This document shows, piece by piece, positions 3,853 to 5,168 of a DNA stretch of 5,168 nt. A model generated the notes under the pieces. It was not told the origin of the DNA and did no database searches. It saw only the letters and a program-made list of their open reading frames with translations. The DNA comes from Planctomycetota bacterium (lineage in GTDB: Bacteria > Planctomycetota > Planctomycetia > Planctomycetales > Planctomycetaceae). The stretch lies in the NCBI GenBank assembly GCA_023429275.1, contig JAEYWB010000522.1, forward strand, positions 1-5,168, given 5' to 3'. Both the position numbers and the translations under genes were made by a program. Within the stretch, counting starts at the first letter, position 1, and each line of letters starts with the position of its first letter.

Positions 3853-5168
3853 GTGATCCGAATGGTGTTGACCTGTTTCCTTCTCTCGATCGGCTTCGCG
3901 CCGTTTCGGTCCGCTCTCGCGGAAGACGCGAAGAGCCGCAGGCCGAACATCGTCTTCATCCTCGCCGATGACCTCGGCTACACGGATGTCGCCTGCTACG
4001 GAAGCCGTTACTACGAGACGCCGAACATCGACCGTCTCGCGGCGCAGGGAATCCGGCTTCTCGCCCACCATCACTGTCAGAACTGCGCGCCGACCCGGGC
4101 TGCGCTCATGACGGGGCAGTACGGTCCGCGGACGGGTGTCTACACCGTCGGCGGGACCGATCGGTTCGACACCAGCGAACGTCCCCTCGTGCCGGTCGAG
4201 AACGTCGTTGCCTTGCCGGTCGACCGCCAGATTCTTCCCCAGCCGCTCAAGGCCGCCGGCTATGCGACCGGGATGTTCGGCAAGTGGCACCTCGGGGAAA
4301 GGGCCAACCATCATCCCGGCGACCGGGGTTTCGATGAGGCGATCGTCTCCGCCGGCGCTCACTTCAACTTCAAGACGAATCCCCCGGTCGAAGTTCCGGA
4401 AGGGGAGTACCTCGCCGATTTCCTGACCGACCGGGCGGTCGACTTCATCCGCCGGCATCGGGAAGAGCCGTTCTTCCTCTACCTCCCGCACTTCGCCGTC
4501 CATTCCCCGCACCGCGCCAAGCCGGAGCTCATCGAACGGTTCAAGGACAAGCCGGCGGTCGGCGGACATCACGATCCGACCTATGCCGCGATGATCGCGA
4601 GCGTCGACGAGAGCGTTGGCCGGGTCGTCGCGACGCTGGACGAACTCAAGCTCGCGGAGAACACCGTCGTGATCTTCGCCAGCGACAACGGGGGTGTCGG
4701 CGGCTACCAGCGCGAAGGGATCCTCAGGGGGGGCGGAGAGATCACCGACAACGCCCCGCTCCGCAGCGGCAAGGGAAGCCTGTATGAAGGGGGGACCCGA
4801 GTCCCCTTCATCGCCCGCTGGCCTGGTGTCATCCCCGCCGCGGCGACCTCGGAGGTCCCGACGATCCACGTCGACCTCTTCCCGACCCTGGTCGAGATCG
4901 CCGGTGCCAAGCTCCCCGATCAGCCTCTCGATGGCGTGAGCCTCCTTCCGCTCTGGCGGGACCCGAAGACGAGTCTCAAGCGGGACGCAATCTTCCAGCA
5001 TTTCCCAGGCTACCTCGGCGCGGGAAAGGCGTACTGGCGGACAACGCCCGTCAGCCTCATTCAGGAAGGGAACTGGAAGCTGATGGAGTTCCTCGAAGAC
5101 GGCCACTTCGAGCTTTACAACCTCCGGTCCGATCCGGGCGAGTCGAAGAATCTCGCCGAGAGCGAAGC
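3853..5168 (+). CDS. Secreted sulfatase (arylsulfatase type, S1 family), 3' end cut by window
   Basis: Predicted exported enzyme that hydrolyses sulfate esters, probably of polysaccharides or other sulfated organic compounds; the substrate cannot be read from the sequence. From GTG 3853 a signal peptide (1-23) has a hydrophobic core at 5-18 and ends in SALA before ED. Sulfatase landmarks follow in order: metal-binding Asp pair D39-D40 in ILADDLGY; the active-site motif CAPTR (78-82), whose Cys78 is normally converted to formylglycine; GKWHLG with K144 and H146; HSPH with H217; metal-binding SDNGG (D278, N279); and K307 in RSGKGSLYEGGTRVP. The frame stays open to the last base (438 full codons seen). 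The late motif ELYNLRSDPGESKNLA (420-435) is typical of the C-terminal domain, so probably only a few dozen residues are missing. Activation would need a formylglycine-generating enzyme encoded elsewhere. ATG 3862 and GTG 3844 are alternative starts. Confidence 0.94.
   Translation, partial: MIRMVLTCFLLSIGFAPFRSALAEDAKSRRPNIVFILADDLGYTDVACYGSRYYETPNIDRLAAQGIRLLAHHHCQNCAPTRAALMTGQYGPRTGVYTVGGTDRFDTSERPLVPVENVVALPVDRQILPQPLKAAGYATGMFGKWHLGERANHHPGDRGFDEAIVSAGAHFNFKTNPPVEVPEGEYLADFLTDRAVDFIRRHREEPFFLYLPHFAVHSPHRAKPELIERFKDKPAVGGHHDPTYAAMIASVDESVGRVVATLDELKLAENTVVIFASDNGGVGGYQREGILRGGGEITDNAPLRSGKGSLYEGGTRVPFIARWPGVIPAAATSEVPTIHVDLFPTLVEIAGAKLPDQPLDGVSLLPLWRDPKTSLKRDAIFQHFPGYLGAGKAYWRTTPVSLIQEGNWKLMEFLEDGHFELYNLRSDPGESKNLAESE

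Noticed and set aside
3874..3879. Lipoprotein signal at Cys8 of the sulfatase
   Set aside because: The residues before this Cys (V-L-T) do not fit a lipobox, and the Cys lies at the start of the hydrophobic core. SALA before ED fits ordinary signal peptidase I cleavage.
3700..5106. Minus-strand frame of 468 codons opposite the sulfatase
   Set aside because: The plus strand carries every sulfatase landmark. The antisense product is a Glu/Asp/Arg-rich mirror with no signal or motif, as expected from GC codon bias.
1..5168. CRISPR array, tRNA, rRNA, insertion sequence, toxin-antitoxin or defence system
   Set aside because: I saw no regularly spaced repeats, cloverleaf-like segments, transposase motifs, terminal inverted repeats or defence-type domains on either strand.

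Overview
This GC-rich window most resembles a planctomycete chromosome. The reasons are a secreted formylglycine-type sulfatase, an FHA-EAL signalling protein, a small membrane-anchored orphan protein, loose single-gene spacing and weak Shine-Dalgarno signals. The assignment is inferred from gene content and style, because no marker gene is present. I see no RNA gene, insertion sequence, CRISPR array, prophage or origin.

Layout: (1) 1-289 is a leader with no convincing gene. (2) 290-1471 (+) encodes a 393-residue protein with an N-terminal FHA domain and a C-terminal EAL domain that keeps its apparent catalytic residues, so it is probably a cyclic-di-GMP phosphodiesterase steered by phosphothreonine binding. 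(3) 1472-1695 is an intergenic stretch dense in inverted repeats: a strong two-part hairpin just after the EAL gene, two perfect 12-bp palindromes, and overlapping hairpins in front of the next gene. (4) 1696-3129 (+) encodes a 12-helix major facilitator transporter of the LplT (lysophospholipid flippase) type, with an unusual Pro/Ala-rich loop. (5) 3116-3634 (-) encodes a 172-residue anchored protein of unknown function, convergent with the transporter and overlapping its 3' end by 14 bp. (6) 3635-3852 is a divergent intergenic region with a 16-bp near-palindrome, a helically phased direct repeat and a hairpin followed by four T. (7) 3853-5168 (+) encodes a secreted sulfatase cut off by the window edge shortly after its typical C-terminal motif.

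The genes do not form an obvious pathway or operon. The two + strand genes at the left are separated by a likely terminator, and the sulfatase is divergent from the small membrane protein. Nothing here is clearly a new multigene system. The most interesting items are the FHA-EAL fusion, the palindrome-rich spacer with mutually exclusive leader hairpins, and the candidate control elements in the divergent region.
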